NCBI GenBank assembly: GCA_903866275.1
Contig: CAIPMU010000011.1
Coordinates: 124,001 to 188,000 of the forward strand
Source: Vampirovibrio chlorellavorus
Lineage (GTDB): Bacteria > Cyanobacteriota > Vampirovibrionia > Vampirovibrionales > Vampirovibrionaceae
DNA: 64,000 bases
Reading direction: 5' to 3'
Part shown: positions 10,297 to 19,375 of the stretch, piece after piece
Numbering within the stretch: the stretch's first letter is position 1
How the letters are laid out: every line of letters begins with the position of its first letter
Program-made: the position numbers and the translations under genes
Notes under the pieces: model-generated
What the model was told of the DNA's origin: nothing
Database searches by the model: none
The model's input: the letters and a program-made list of their open reading frames with translations, nothing else

Positions 10297-10638
10297 CGAA
10301 TTCCTGCTTTCAACTTCTCTCAGCAACTTCTTTCAGATAGATGAGCCCATAGTAGCCCGCCGCAGAACCCAGGGCATCGCACGATGGCGCTATTTCAACA
10401 ATGCCTTGCCTGGGCAATTGACAAAATCCAATTTCATCCCCTCAGCTCAGGACCTGCATAAGCAGCTCATTCATTTAAATGCGCTGATACGCAATCAGGC
10501 AGGCTTCACATTTAGCCCCGACAACACCCCTCAACATCAAGGCTTCAGCACACACAAACGCCTGCATTCAAACATCAAGGTTCGCCCAAAAGGGCTGAAT
10601 ATGAAATTGAAACGATGCGACTCTATTCAGATTGAAAC
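10297..10638. other. Intergenic stretch with no convincing gene
   Basis: About 340 bases between two minus-strand genes. A plus-strand open frame (10286-10762) crosses it, but it has no ribosome binding site or recognisable domain and runs into the cNMP-binding gene. Presumably this holds the promoter of the glycine-zipper gene; I see no clear -35/-10 pair. Confidence 0.4.
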
Positions 10639-11055
10639 TTACTTGCCCAGGACGCGGGTACTGCCATCAGGCTGCTCAACAATCACTTTTTCCCGGAAAA
10701 GATTGGCAAAACTGCTGGTAGTAGAACGTAACCGATTGGTCATGGAACTCAACATCTGTTGAACCTCAGGAGAGGCATTCTGCAATTCATTTTGCATGGC
10801 TTCGGCAAAGTAAACCTCAACCTGCAAGGGTTCAGCGGCAATTACCGTCGCAGAACGAGTGCCAGAGGCCTCAAACAGGTACATCTCACCAAAAATTTCA
10901 CCAGCGGTCAGCTTGGCAATCGGGAGCATTTTTCCCTGGGGGCTGTTTTTACAAATCATCACATAACCGGACACGATACGGTAAATCCGATCCCCTTGAC
11001 TCCCTTCAGGGATAACGATCTCCCCTTTTTGAAAATGCTGAACAACCTTATCCAT
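10639..11055 (-). CDS. Stand-alone cyclic nucleotide-binding domain protein
   Basis: A 138-residue protein consisting of a cNMP-binding beta-roll plus a short C-terminal helix. It has FQKGEIVIPEGSQGDRIYRIVSG at the start, GEIFGEMYLFEASGTRSATVIA as the phosphate-binding cassette (GE and R-S-A in the expected positions), and ends RVLGK. There is no helix-turn-helix, kinase or channel domain, so it is not a CRP-type transcription factor. It may act as a regulatory subunit or sensor for cAMP or cGMP, or may not bind nucleotide. The ATG at 11055 has GGAGG five bases upstream; an ATG four codons earlier would bury that site. Confidence 0.8.
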   Translation of the reverse strand: MDKVVQHFQKGEIVIPEGSQGDRIYRIVSGYVMICKNSPQGKMLPIAKLTAGEIFGEMYLFEASGTRSATVIAAEPLQVEVYFAEAMQNELQNASPEVQQMLSSMTNRLRSTTSSFANLFREKVIVEQPDGSTRVLGK

Positions 11056-11714
11056 GGGAACCTCCATTGGTCAAATTGTCTTGAGGCCTGAGCATTCTAA
11101 ACGCTTCTCTATCGTTAAAACATCAAAAGCAAGCATTACGGACTATTCTAACAAAGGATTCAAGTAAATCTCCATCCAATTATGATCATAGAACAACCTG
11201 TTTGTTGAGCAGACGTATAAATTTACGGTTTTCCATATCTACAACCATTTCAGTAATTACACATAAAAATTCAAAAACATCAATCACAAATCCGAGAAAC
11301 CTCCGCTATCAAAGCACTTCGGAACATAGGAAAACCAGTAATCCCTACTTGCATCGCGTCAGGGCTCGCGACTCATTTTTCAGGCATTCTGATTGCCTTA
11401 AGCCATAAACTTCCTGCCATCTGATTGCGAGCATTAAATCTTGAGACCTTCCATTAAAATCTTGTCGCTTTGCAATACTTATTTATCGGCATCCCCCTCA
11501 AAAACTTTAGGCGGACAGAAGTGTCCCCAGTCTCAAACAGACAAGCGGCATCCAATTCAATACAGCATACGCACTGACCCAAAACCCCAACAGACCGGGC
11601 TAAATCCCCCCACTCAATCCAATTTTCTTAACATCATATATTTAATAGATACTAAAAAAGTATAAAAGTGACACTATGTAACGATTCTTCACTTTTTAAA
11701 GCATCTTAATGTAG
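11056..11714. other. Long AT-rich intergenic region
   Basis: Roughly 660 bases between divergent genes. Two short plus-strand frames (11202-11408 and 11441-11665) lack ribosome binding sites and low-complexity-free coding character. No repeat, tRNA or hairpin of note was seen. Confidence 0.4.
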
Positions 11715-11720
11715 ACTTTT

Positions 11721-11750
11721 TTGTTAAAAAAGTTTATGATTATTTATATA
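11721..11750 (+). promoter_or_regulatory. Candidate promoter of HNH endonuclease gene
   Basis: TTGTTA at 11721-11726 and TATATA at 11745-11750 are separated by 18 bases, giving a start near 11757 and a 20-base leader with GAGGGG before the TTG start. The -35 lies inside an A/T palindrome (ACTTTTTT-GTT-AAAAAAGT, 11715-11733) that could be an operator. Confidence 0.4.
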
Positions 11751-11776
11751 CACATGATAGCTGAGGGGCTTTATCA

Positions 11777-12289
11777 TTGAGTAGAGTGTTGTTATTGAAC
11801 TCATCCTACGAACCCTTGCACATTTGCAGCTGGAAGCGAGCTATTATCCTGTTGGTGAAAGGGAAAGCGGAAACTGTGGTGCGCAATCGCAAGGAGATTG
11901 GCGGGGGCTGGCGCATGCCGCTGGTGATTCGCCTGCTCTATTACATCAAAATCCCGCATAAGGACATCCCGCTCACCCGGCGGAATATTATGCACCGCGA
12001 CAACTACACCTGCCAGTATTGTGGTAAAAAGAACGATCTCACCATCGATCACATCATTCCCCGCTCCCGGGGCGGCAAAGACACCTGGGACAACGTGACC
12101 GTAGCCTGCCTGCGCTGCAATGTCACCAAAGGCAGCCGCACCCCCCGTGAAGCGGATATGGTGCTGGCCAGCAAGCCCTGTCGTCCCTTCAACTTCATCC
12201 ACTTTGAGCTCTCCAAGCAAAATACCCACGTCAGCCGCAAGGATTACGAGAAGTGGCGCAAGTATTTGTATGATTACGATGCGCCCTAA
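11777..12289 (+). CDS. HNH endonuclease family protein
   Basis: A 170-residue protein with a McrA-like HNH domain in its C-terminal half. The zinc ligands CQYCGKK and CLRCN frame the core LTIDHIIPRSRGG, where the D-H pair and the downstream N supply the beta-beta-alpha metal site. The N-terminus (RVLLLNSSYEPLHICSWKRAI) matches a widespread family common in cyanobacteria and many other phyla whose cellular role is not settled. It has no restriction-modification partner here. The TTG start at 11777 follows GAGGGG by eight bases. Three hairpins follow the gene. Confidence 0.88.
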   Translation: MSRVLLLNSSYEPLHICSWKRAIILLVKGKAETVVRNRKEIGGGWRMPLVIRLLYYIKIPHKDIPLTRRNIMHRDNYTCQYCGKKNDLTIDHIIPRSRGGKDTWDNVTVACLRCNVTKGSRTPREADMVLASKPCRPFNFIHFELSKQNTHVSRKDYEKWRKYLYDYDAP

Positions 12290-12333
12290 AAAGTACTTTG
12301 TGCATGAGGGTTTGCAGGTTTAGCTTGTGGGTC

Positions 12334-12357
12334 TTGAGGGAGGCTAGCCTCCCTCAA
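12334..12357. repeat. 24-bp perfect palindrome
   Basis: TTGAGGGAGGCT followed directly by AGCCTCCCTCAA. No T-tract follows, so it is not a typical terminator. It is the first of three hairpins downstream of the HNH gene. Confidence 0.85.
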
Positions 12358-12369
12358 ACGCTCTCCATT

Positions 12370-12403
12370 GGGGGCCCTATTTTATAAAACTTAGGGTGCC
12401 CCC
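12370..12403. repeat. Second hairpin of the intergenic cluster
   Basis: GGGGGCCCTA (12370-12379) pairs with TAGGG-TG-CCCCC (12392-12403) with a two-base bulge and a 12-base AT-rich loop. Confidence 0.7.
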
Positions 12404-12458
12404 AAACCCCGCCAAGTGTTGTTTTCTGTGGCGTGTCTGTGGCGCCTTTTTGCTTAGG

Positions 12459-12480
12459 AAAAGAGGCTTTGCCTCTTTTT
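12459..12480. terminator. Rho-independent terminator-like hairpin
   Basis: AAAAGAGGC-TTT-GCCTCTTTTT: a 9-bp stem with a 3-base loop and T-tract. It lies 170 bases after the HNH stop and could act on either strand. Confidence 0.7.
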
Positions 12481-12600
12481 GGAGAGTGGGCAAGCTGGTT
12501 GCAGAAACCTTTGGGCGGAAGTTTGATGTCGTGATGATGCTTGGGTCATCTCTGACGGCGATTGAGTAAGCGGCTTCCATAACAGCTCTTTGGCTCAGTC

Positions 12601-12650
12601 CGTTCATTTCAGTGCGTTCATTCAGGATTCTGTCTCACTGCGTTCATTCG
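12601..12650. repeat. Three short direct repeats CGTTCATT
   Basis: Copies at 12601, 12615 and 12641 share CGTTCATTY, and the preceding bases are also alike (CAGTC, CAGTG, CACTG). Spacing is irregular (14 and 26 bases). No gene is present in 12290-12696; a minus-strand frame at 12377-12607 runs through hairpins and repeats and is not credible as a gene. Confidence 0.6.
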
Positions 12651-12696
12651 AGGGCGATCAAGCCCCATCCCGGAGATTGAGGCCTGCACCGAGGGC

Positions 12697-13110
12697 TTAA
12701 TCGCGGGGTTTATGAAAGGGTGATGTAACCAGCTGATTGAACCGGTAATCCTGAATGGGTTGACTGTTCTTGAAGAATGCCGGGGCTTGCCGGTTGGCCG
12801 CGGCCTGAAATGTGGTGCGTGACAACTGGGAAATCCCGATGGGTCGCTCGTTCACAGGGACCTCCTCGGTCACCATATTAAACAACCCCTCGGTGATTCG
12901 GGAAAACAGTCCCTTCCGGTTATCGGGTGCCACTTGTTTAAGGCTTTTGTCCAGCTGAGGCCGCTGAACTGGTGCAGATTGCCTGGCCTGAATCTCAATA
13001 CGCTCAATCGACTGCTGTGCTTGACTCCCATAAGCCACCTTCAGGCCAGGAATGGGCCGATTGACCGGACGACCCGCAGAAGAAAACTGATTCGGCTGTT
13101 GCATCTTCAT
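12697..13110 (-). CDS. Hypothetical protein, disordered N-terminus
   Basis: I do not recognise this 137-residue protein. The first 70 residues are rich in Gln, Pro, Arg and Ser (MKMQQPNQFSSAGRPVNRP...) and look disordered. A short amphipathic segment (RKGLFSRITEGLFNMVTEE) follows, then a Gln/Asn-rich tail. No signal peptide, membrane segment or motif was seen. The ATG at 13110 is chosen over an upstream in-frame start at 13137 because the extra nine residues look non-native. It is monocistronic on the minus strand, divergent from tadA. The coding case rests on frame length and base composition only. Confidence 0.5.
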   Translation of the reverse strand: MKMQQPNQFSSAGRPVNRPIPGLKVAYGSQAQQSIERIEIQARQSAPVQRPQLDKSLKQVAPDNRKGLFSRITEGLFNMVTEEVPVNERPIGISQLSRTTFQAAANRQAPAFFKNSQPIQDYRFNQLVTSPFHKPRD

Positions 13111-13295
13111 GTCTGTTCCACACCTCACTGATTCCATTGGGCGTTGCAGCGTTAAACCCTACTGAGTAAAGCAAGCCTTGAGCAGCCATCTGTCGTGAAC
13201 TCGTGACTTCAAAAAATGGATCATTTCTGTTGCGAGCTGCTGCTGCAATAGTAAATATTTTAATGATTTATGCAAGCCTGCCCAGCAAATGACGC

Positions 13296-13301
13296 TAAAA
13301 T
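13296..13301 (+). promoter_or_regulatory. -10 box of a probable leaderless tadA promoter
   Basis: TAAAAT followed by seven bases and then the ATG at 13309. No Shine-Dalgarno. Confidence 0.45.
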
Positions 13302-13308
13302 CATCTGT

Positions 13309-13764
13309 ATGAAGGAATCACGAAGCCAGCATGAAGCCCCTATCCGCCACGCCATGCGTCTGGCGGAACAAGCCCTGCCCGCCGATGTCCCGGTGGGTGC
13401 CTTAATTGTTTATCAGGGCCAAATCATCGCGGAAGCCTACAACCGCCGGGAAATCGACGGTAATCCCGTGGGGCATGCCGAGATTCTGGCCTTACAGTCC
13501 GCCGCCCAACATCTGGGGCGCTGGCGCCTGAGTGAGACTCAACTCTATGTGACTTTAGAACCCTGTCCCATGTGCGCTTCCGCCATTCAGCAGGCCCGTG
13601 TGGGCGCCGTCATCTTTGGCGCCTACGATCCGGTGATGGGGGCTTGCGGCTCCCGCTATGGCCTCTTGCTGGATAGCCCGGACCTGCCGGTTCGAGGCGG
13701 CGTGCTGGAAACTGAATGCGCCCAACAACTCCGGACTTTTTTCCAGCAAACCCGCCAGAAATAA
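13309..13764 (+). CDS. tadA: tRNA(adenine34) deaminase TadA / CMP-dCMP deaminase family
   Basis: Zinc deaminase, most likely the enzyme converting A34 of tRNA-Arg(ACG) to inosine. The zinc and catalytic motifs are complete: HAE in NPVGHAEILAL and PCPMC in TLEPCPMCASAI. GACGSRYGLL matches the TadA C-terminal region. Length from the ATG at 13309 is 151 residues, normal for TadA. A start at 13270 would add 13 residues with no family counterpart. The gene lies convergent to the cyclophilin gene with only 32 bases between the stops. A related guanine or cytosine deaminase is less likely given the PCPMC context. Confidence 0.9.
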   Translation: MKESRSQHEAPIRHAMRLAEQALPADVPVGALIVYQGQIIAEAYNRREIDGNPVGHAEILALQSAAQHLGRWRLSETQLYVTLEPCPMCASAIQQARVGAVIFGAYDPVMGACGSRYGLLLDSPDLPVRGGVLETECAQQLRTFFQQTRQK

Positions 13765-13796
13765 GCAACGCCATCCGGCCCCTTTAACAGAGGTCC

Positions 13797-15104
13797 TTAA
13801 AATATGCTGGAGAAAAAGTTTTTCTTCTCCGGCTGGACATCCCGCACCACCGTGGAGAGATCGACCAGGCGAATCCCGTAGAGCTGATCATCCTGTTCAA
13901 TCTTGCCCACCACGTCAATGCCGCTAATCACCTTGCCGAAAATGGCATACTTCCCGTCCAGAGAAGTTTGCGGGGCCAGCGTGATGTAAAACTGGCTGGT
14001 TGCGCTGTTGGGATCCGCCCCACGCGCCATGGCCACGATGCCTTTAGTATTGTGGCTCAGCTTGTTCTTGGCCTCCAGCGGCACCCTTTCCTTGGAACCA
14101 CCCGCCCCAGTGCCGGTGGGATCACCGGTTTGCACCACAAAGCCGGGCACCACGCGGTGAAACTTCATGTTGAAGCGATTGTAAAAACCACTGTTGATCA
14201 GTTTCACGAAGTTGGCCACGGTCAAGGGCGCCTGATCCGAGTAAAGCTCGATGGCGATATTGCCGCGCTCGGTTTCAATCAGGGCCGCCTTGGTTTTCAA
14301 CACCTGATCCAGCGTCGCCGAATCAATTTCAGGGGACTCCGGCGCGGTTTTAGCCGGGGACTCGGTCACGGCATCCTGCTCAGGCTGACCCGGCTTGCTC
14401 AGCAGATTCAACAGGTTCCATCCGCCACTTTTAGCAGGCGTGTTGGCCGCTGCGCTCGACTCGGTCCGGTATGCGGGTGCGGTCTCACTGCTCGTTGTCA
14501 ATTCGGATTGAGACTGCTCGGTTTTAACGGCTTCTGCCGTGGGTTCAGTGACCTTGGCCGCAGGTTGGTTCACCGTTGTGGTCGAGCCTTCGCGCTGCGC
14601 CGTGTTCGTCGACACTTGATTAAACCAGTTGAGGGGATTCCAGGGTTCTTTTGCGGTTGAGGATTCAGTATCGGAGCCCAACACGCGCTCTGAGCGGGTC
14701 GGGGCAACTTGCGTCGGTACTGCTTCAGCTGCAGCAGCCGGAGCCACCACCACCTGCTTCTGCCTCTTGGAGGGCTTAGAGAGAGACTGCTCCAGGGCTT
14801 CTGCTGCCTGACGGGCCTCCGTGGCTTTCCTGAGGGCTTCCTGAGCATCCTGCATGGCACGGGTAGCCGCTTCCTGAGCCTGCTCGGCACGCTGACGGGC
14901 CTCTGCCTGCTGCGCCCTCAAAACGGCGGCCTGAGCCTGAGTATCTGCAGTCTCTGTAGCAGAAGTGCCGAACCAATGCAGCGGATTCCAGGCGCTAGCG
15001 GCCTGTGCCTGACCACTGGACAGTCCAAGCCCAAAACTCAGGGCCAATGCCAGCGTAACAGGAACCACCAGAGTTCGGGATTGCTGAGAGATAACTCGTT
15101 TCAT
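13797..15104 (-). CDS. Secreted cyclophilin-type peptidyl-prolyl isomerase with coiled coil and WNPLxWF repeats
   Basis: Exported prolyl isomerase of 435 residues. A signal peptide (to about residue 38, AQAASA) is followed by an Ala/Glu/Gln coiled coil (about 54-110), a long low-complexity linker (115-260), and a cyclophilin domain (about 276-430) with NMKFHRVVPGFVVQTGDPTGTG carrying the catalytic Arg. The unusual feature is a short aromatic motif repeated three times: WNPLHWF (39-45), WNPLNWF (155-161) and the looser WNLLNLL (229-235). The protein ends KKNFFSSIF. The ATG at 15104 has GGAG seven bases upstream; a start 12 codons earlier would spoil the signal peptide. It probably acts in periplasmic folding, perhaps anchored through the coiled coil. 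Confidence 0.85.
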   Translation of the reverse strand: MKRVISQQSRTLVVPVTLALALSFGLGLSSGQAQAASAWNPLHWFGTSATETADTQAQAAVLRAQQAEARQRAEQAQEAATRAMQDAQEALRKATEARQAAEALEQSLSKPSKRQKQVVVAPAAAAEAVPTQVAPTRSERVLGSDTESSTAKEPWNPLNWFNQVSTNTAQREGSTTTVNQPAAKVTEPTAEAVKTEQSQSELTTSSETAPAYRTESSAAANTPAKSGGWNLLNLLSKPGQPEQDAVTESPAKTAPESPEIDSATLDQVLKTKAALIETERGNIAIELYSDQAPLTVANFVKLINSGFYNRFNMKFHRVVPGFVVQTGDPTGTGAGGSKERVPLEAKNKLSHNTKGIVAMARGADPNSATSQFYITLAPQTSLDGKYAIFGKVISGIDVVGKIEQDDQLYGIRLVDLSTVVRDVQPEKKNFFSSIF

Positions 15105-15382
15105 GCCTGTTCTCCACTCCTGGGCGCAGGGTTGGGGCAAATGCCCTCACACTGCAACCGATGTCTCGATCACTTGTGCCTAGTATTGTATAAGGAACCG
15201 GACCTTTCAACAAATAGCCATGCCCCATAGCTCAGCTCGCCGTATCAGGATAACCGCCCAAACGCCTCATGGTCATCACCAAAAACAGACATTTGCCCCC
15301 CACCGCTCCACTCCTGAAGATCTACAGTGAAAATATTCTTAAGACTTTTGGAATACTTTACCAATCACCGCTTTGAGGGTTC

Positions 15383-15388
15383 TATAAT
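15383..15388 (+). promoter_or_regulatory. Candidate -10 box for dnaJ-like gene
   Basis: A perfect TATAAT gives a start near 15395 and a leader of about 37 bases to the ATG at 15432. No convincing -35. Confidence 0.4.
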
Positions 15389-15431
15389 GGGCCATGTTAT
15401 CGTTTGGCCTATAGAAACCGGATGCAAGCTG

Positions 15432-16403
15432 ATGGGTGTCGAGTACAAAGACTACTATAGCATTTTGGGCGTGTCCCGGAATGCCACACAAAAAGAGATT
15501 AAAAGCGCCTATCGCCAGAAGGCGCGGGAATTTCACCCGGATGTGAACCCCGGTGCGACTGAAAAGTTCAAGGACATTAACGAGGCGCATGAGGCCTTAA
15601 AAGACCCCGAAAAGCGCAAAATGTACGACAGCCTGGGGGCCAACTGGCGTCAGGGGCAAAGTTATACTCCACCACCGGGTTATGGCGGAGGTGGCGGTTA
15701 TCAAAACGTCGATTTCGGCGATATGGGCGGATTCTCCAGCTTTTTTGATGTCCTGTTTGGCGCAGGCGCGCAAGGCGGGGCTCGCGGCTTTGGCGGGCAG
15801 GGCTTCCCCGGTGGCGGATTTTCCGGGTTTGAAGGCGGCCCACCCCCCGGCGGCGGGCGAGGAAGAGGCAATCCACAAGCTCAAGCCCAGCCCCCCGAGC
15901 AACTCCATCTGGAAGAAGACCTCTATTTAGATCTGGAAGAAGTGGCCCGTGGCATTCAAAAAGAAGTCACCACGCCTTCGGGCAAGCGCCTGACCGTGAA
16001 CATCCCTAAAGGCGTAACGCCCGGCGCCAAGATTCGACTGGCCGGAGAGGGCAAGCAAGGCCGTCGCGGGCAGGGAGACTTACATCTGGTAGTACGCTAC
16101 CGCAAGCATCCCCAGTTCAAGGTGGAAGAGAACAATCTGGTCTATGAAGCCCCGGTGCCTGTGGCCGATTTGGTTCTGGGCATTGAGATTCAGGTGCCCA
16201 CCCTGCAAGGGGAAGTGAGTATGCGAATCCCCCCCGGCACCCAGCCCGGACGCCTCATGCGCCTGAAGGGTCAGGGCTTGCCCGCCAAGGACGGTAAAAC
16301 CACCGGCGATCTACTGGTGCGCCCCAAGGCCGTGATTCCCGAACAACCCAGCGAGCGCGAGCTGGAGCTTTATCAGGAGCTGCGGGCGTTGAGCCAACGT
16401 TAG
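15432..16403 (+). CDS. DnaJ-family co-chaperone, CbpA type (no zinc finger)
   Basis: Hsp70 co-chaperone. The N-terminal J-domain ([20 protein letters not shown]... with the HPD motif in [10 protein letters not shown]) stimulates DnaK ATPase. A Gly/Phe-rich linker (about residues 75-145) follows, then two DnaJ C-terminal substrate-binding domains (ITVNIPKG-like and [10 protein letters not shown] motifs). The CxxCxGxG zinc region of DnaJ is absent, which makes it type II (CbpA/DnaJ2). 323 residues. The start is at the ATG at 15432 ([10 protein letters not shown]); the upstream in-frame ATG at 15387 overlaps the TATAAT box and would add 15 residues unlike the family. Confidence 0.92.
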   Translation: MGVEYKDYYSILGVSRNATQKEIKSAYRQKAREFHPDVNPGATEKFKDINEAHEALKDPEKRKMYDSLGANWRQGQSYTPPPGYGGGGGYQNVDFGDMGGFSSFFDVLFGAGAQGGARGFGGQGFPGGGFSGFEGGPPPGGGRGRGNPQAQAQPPEQLHLEEDLYLDLEEVARGIQKEVTTPSGKRLTVNIPKGVTPGAKIRLAGEGKQGRRGQGDLHLVVRYRKHPQFKVEENNLVYEAPVPVADLVLGIEIQVPTLQGEVSMRIPPGTQPGRLMRLKGQGLPAKDGKTTGDLLVRPKAVIPEQPSERELELYQELRALSQR

Positions 16404-16506
16404 AATTAGTAGACTAAAAGCGTTTGCTATTCCACGGGTTAGCAGCTCGTGCCCCTCTAAATTGTAAATTCCCCTTCAAGAATCGGCGGGCGGGGGCCGA
16501 GCTTTG

Positions 16507-16512
16507 TATAAT
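16507..16512 (+). promoter_or_regulatory. Candidate -10 box for mutL
   Basis: TATAAT, 33 bases before the mutL ATG. It implies a leader of about 27 bases rich in AGAG. Confidence 0.4.
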
Positions 16513-16545
16513 GAAGGCCAAGAGCAAGAGAGAGCAAGCACCCCC

Positions 16546-18558
16546 ATGAGCGCGACCACCCCGCAGCCCGAAGGCCAAAAGATCCCTAAACGCGTACAGC
16601 TGTTGCCACCGCATCTCATCAACCGCATTGCGGCGGGGGAAGTGGTAGAACGCCCGGCCTCGGTCGTGAAGGAACTGGTGGAAAATGCGCTGGACGCAGG
16701 CGCAACCCGCATTGACATCCATGCCAGCGCGGCGGGCAGAAACCTTCGGGTGGCAGACAACGGCAGCGGCATGACCCCTCAGGATGCGGCGCTGGCCTTT
16801 TATAATCACGCCACCAGCAAAATCAGCAACATGGAAGATCTGGATCGCATTGAAACGCTGGGCTTTCGGGGAGAAGCACTGGCCAGCATCGGCTCTATCT
16901 CTCGGCTAACTTGCCTGACCCGCACTGCTGAAGCCCCCACAGGCACCAAAGTGGTGTTAGATGAACTGGGCGAGCCCGCCCTGATCGACACCGGCTGCGC
17001 CGCAGGCACCATCATGGAAGTGGTGGATCTGTTTTACAACACGCCCGCCCGCCTGAAGTTTTTAAAACGGGCCCAAACCGAACTGGGCCACATTGAAGAA
17101 ACCGTGCAGTATCTAGCCCTCTCCCACCCGGAGGTGCGCTTTAGCCTGACCCTGAACGAAAAAGAGGTATTGAAAACCACCGGCACCGGCGAGCTGCGGC
17201 GCACCATGGATGAAGTATTCGGGCTGAAGCGGGAAAACATCAGCCTGATTCCCATTACCGCCGAGGATGAACTGGCAAGCTACCGGCTGGCCGGCTTTGT
17301 CTCCGAGCCGGGGGTCATGAAGAGCAGCAAGCGTTGGCTGGTCACCTTTGTGAACGGCCGCCATGTGCGTTGCGCCATCCTGCAAAAGGCCATTGAGGCC
17401 GCCTATGAATCGTTGCTCCCCCAGGGGAAATACCCCATTGGCGTGTTATTCCTAAGCATGCCCCCCACCGATGTGGACGTGAACGTGCATCCCACCAAGC
17501 GCGAAGTGCGTTATTCGGCGGCCAGTGGTATTTTCAGCTTCATGCGCAGTGGTATTCTCAATGCCATGGCCGCCCAAGGCATCTCCTTTGAACCCATTGC
17601 CGCTCAATGGAACCCGTTGGCACTCAGTGCGGACGGGCAGCTGGGTGCACCCGCCGCAACCACTAACGAAGCGCCTTTTTCAGGCCCTGCATCCGGGGGC
17701 TCCCACTTTTCCAATCCTGCAAATGCCAATAATGCTGGCCCCAGTGCCCAATTTTTTCAGGGGCGCTCTCCCGGATTTTCGGGCAGTTCATCCTTTACTC
17801 GGCCCACGTCTCCCAGCGAACCCTTGCCCGTACAGGCGGCGCTGGAGTTCTATCAACCCAAGCCCACAGCCAGCGGCGCATTCACTGGATTTGGACAGGA
17901 CGCCGAAAACAGCGCAGGCTGGGCGCAAGCCAACGCCGACACTGTAGTTCCCACCCAACGCTTTAAAGTGATTGGTCAACTGTTTAACACCTATATTCTG
18001 CTGGAAACCCCGCAGGGCTTGATGGTGGTCGATCAGCACATTGCCAGCGAACGGGATTTCTTTGAGGCCCTGACCCTGAATCTGACCGGCGACACCCCGG
18101 CCATTCAGCATCTGATGGTGGCCCAACCGCTCATGGTCAGCCCGGTGCAACGGGACTTACTGCTGCGCCATCAGTCAGACTTTGCCCGACTGGGCTTCCT
18201 CTACAGCCTTGCCGAGGATGAAAAGGCCCTGCAACTCACCGGGTATCCGCTGGTTTATGCCGGGCGGGATGGCGTGTTTCAGCAGGGCGGCCTGTTTGAA
18301 AATCTGCTGGCCCAACTGGAAGAAACTGGCTCAATGAAGCTGGATCTGGATCATCTCATTGCCACGCTGGCTTGTCATAGTGCCGTGCGGGCCGGAGATG
18401 TCCTCACGGCCGAACAGATGCACTGGGTAATCGATCGCTGGCTAGCCTGCCAACTGCCCTGGACCTGCCCGCATGGGCGACCCATTGCCCACACCATCGC
18501 CAAAAGCGAATTGAATCATTTTTTTCATCGACCCAGTTTACCTGTGAGTGCCCTTTAG
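16546..18558 (+). CDS. mutL: DNA mismatch repair protein MutL
   Basis: ATPase that links MutS recognition to strand incision. The 670-residue protein has the GHKL ATPase at the N-terminus (INRIAAGEVVERPASVVKEL, ELVENALDAGA, DNGSGM, GFRGEALASI) and a transducer domain with NVHPTKREVR. A long Ser/Pro/Ala-rich linker (about 370-455) leads to a dimerisation domain with DQHIASERDFFE, a near-match to the DQHAxxExxxxE metal motif of endonuclease-type MutL. The C-terminal CPHGRP motif is also present. It therefore probably nicks DNA itself, as in organisms without MutH. The ATG at 16546 is chosen; the earlier TTG at 16504 lies on the promoter -10 itself. Confidence 0.95.
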   Translation: MSATTPQPEGQKIPKRVQLLPPHLINRIAAGEVVERPASVVKELVENALDAGATRIDIHASAAGRNLRVADNGSGMTPQDAALAFYNHATSKISNMEDLDRIETLGFRGEALASIGSISRLTCLTRTAEAPTGTKVVLDELGEPALIDTGCAAGTIMEVVDLFYNTPARLKFLKRAQTELGHIEETVQYLALSHPEVRFSLTLNEKEVLKTTGTGELRRTMDEVFGLKRENISLIPITAEDELASYRLAGFVSEPGVMKSSKRWLVTFVNGRHVRCAILQKAIEAAYESLLPQGKYPIGVLFLSMPPTDVDVNVHPTKREVRYSAASGIFSFMRSGILNAMAAQGISFEPIAAQWNPLALSADGQLGAPAATTNEAPFSGPASGGSHFSNPANANNAGPSAQFFQGRSPGFSGSSSFTRPTSPSEPLPVQAALEFYQPKPTASGAFTGFGQDAENSAGWAQANADTVVPTQRFKVIGQLFNTYILLETPQGLMVVDQHIASERDFFEALTLNLTGDTPAIQHLMVAQPLMVSPVQRDLLLRHQSDFARLGFLYSLAEDEKALQLTGYPLVYAGRDGVFQQGGLFENLLAQLEETGSMKLDLDHLIATLACHSAVRAGDVLTAEQMHWVIDRWLACQLPWTCPHGRPIAHTIAKSELNHFFHRPSLPVSAL

Positions 18559-18742
18559 GGTACAGTAGCGTTTAATTATTATTTTGCGAGAAGGGGTTGT
18601 CGGCTTGGTACTTCTGCCAGACTGAGGGGCTTTTGCGTTGCGGATCCTGATGAAATCCTGTGGCGTGAATGGTTGGGTTTATGCTAATCTAATTGAGATT
18701 GCTCAACTTCCAATTTTTTGCTCTTTAGCCTGGAGTTTAACC

Positions 18743-19375
18743 ATGCTGGCTTTTCATGTTATGCAGCATCACTATCTGTTCGATCCGGTCTATGCCGTCG
18801 ACGTACTGAATCACATGTGGGCCACCGAGCCGGTGGGCACCACCAGTATCATCCTGACCAGTCTGGGCTTGACCTTTACTCTGTTGTTCAAGCTGATGGA
18901 CTTTGCCTGGGATATTTACAAAGAACGCGCCCGACAGGGGAAGCTCAAAATTGAACTGGTGGCCGAGCAATTGCTGAACGGAGAATTGGCGCTGGCCGCG
19001 ATTATTTCCAACACGGGCCGGGAACCCATTGTGGTGCGCGATATTGGCCATGCCCGTCCCCGCCTGCTGGGCACAGAATTTGTGCGAATTTCGCCCAAGG
19101 AAAATCCGTTGCCCCATTCGCTAAACGCGCGGGAACTGGTACGCATTGATCTCAGCGAAGCGGAAGCCGATTTAAATGCGGTGTGCACCACCTTTCGGGT
19201 CAAAGATTCACTGGGTAAAGTGTGGGAAGCCCCGGATGCGGAAATTCGCAAGGCGCGGCGACAGCTCAAAGTGCTACAAGCCACACTGGCGCATCTCAAC
19301 AAGGAAAGCACCTTGCAAGTGCGCGTGAACTTGGAACAGCTCAAATCGGCCTCACCACTGAGCACCCAGAATTAA
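18743..19375 (+). CDS. Hypothetical membrane-anchored protein
   Basis: Not recognised. The 210-residue protein has one clear hydrophobic segment near the N-terminus (about residues 33-55, TTSIILTSLGLTFTLLFKLM). A soluble beta-rich region follows (KLKIELVAEQLLNGELALAAIISNTGREPIVVRDIG), and the C-terminal helix is Lys/Arg/Gln-rich. The soluble part resembles small immunoglobulin-like or DUF folds attached to a membrane helix, but no family is claimed. The ATG at 18743 has GGAG seven bases upstream. A longer reading from 18638 would add 35 residues without a ribosome binding site. It lies between mutL and glgC on the same strand. Confidence 0.6.
   Translation: MLAFHVMQHHYLFDPVYAVDVLNHMWATEPVGTTSIILTSLGLTFTLLFKLMDFAWDIYKERARQGKLKIELVAEQLLNGELALAAIISNTGREPIVVRDIGHARPRLLGTEFVRISPKENPLPHSLNARELVRIDLSEAEADLNAVCTTFRVKDSLGKVWEAPDAEIRKARRQLKVLQATLAHLNKESTLQVRVNLEQLKSASPLSTQN

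Noticed and set aside
12377-12607. 76-residue minus-strand frame
   Set aside because: It spans a terminator hairpin and repeats; more likely part of a repeated non-coding element.
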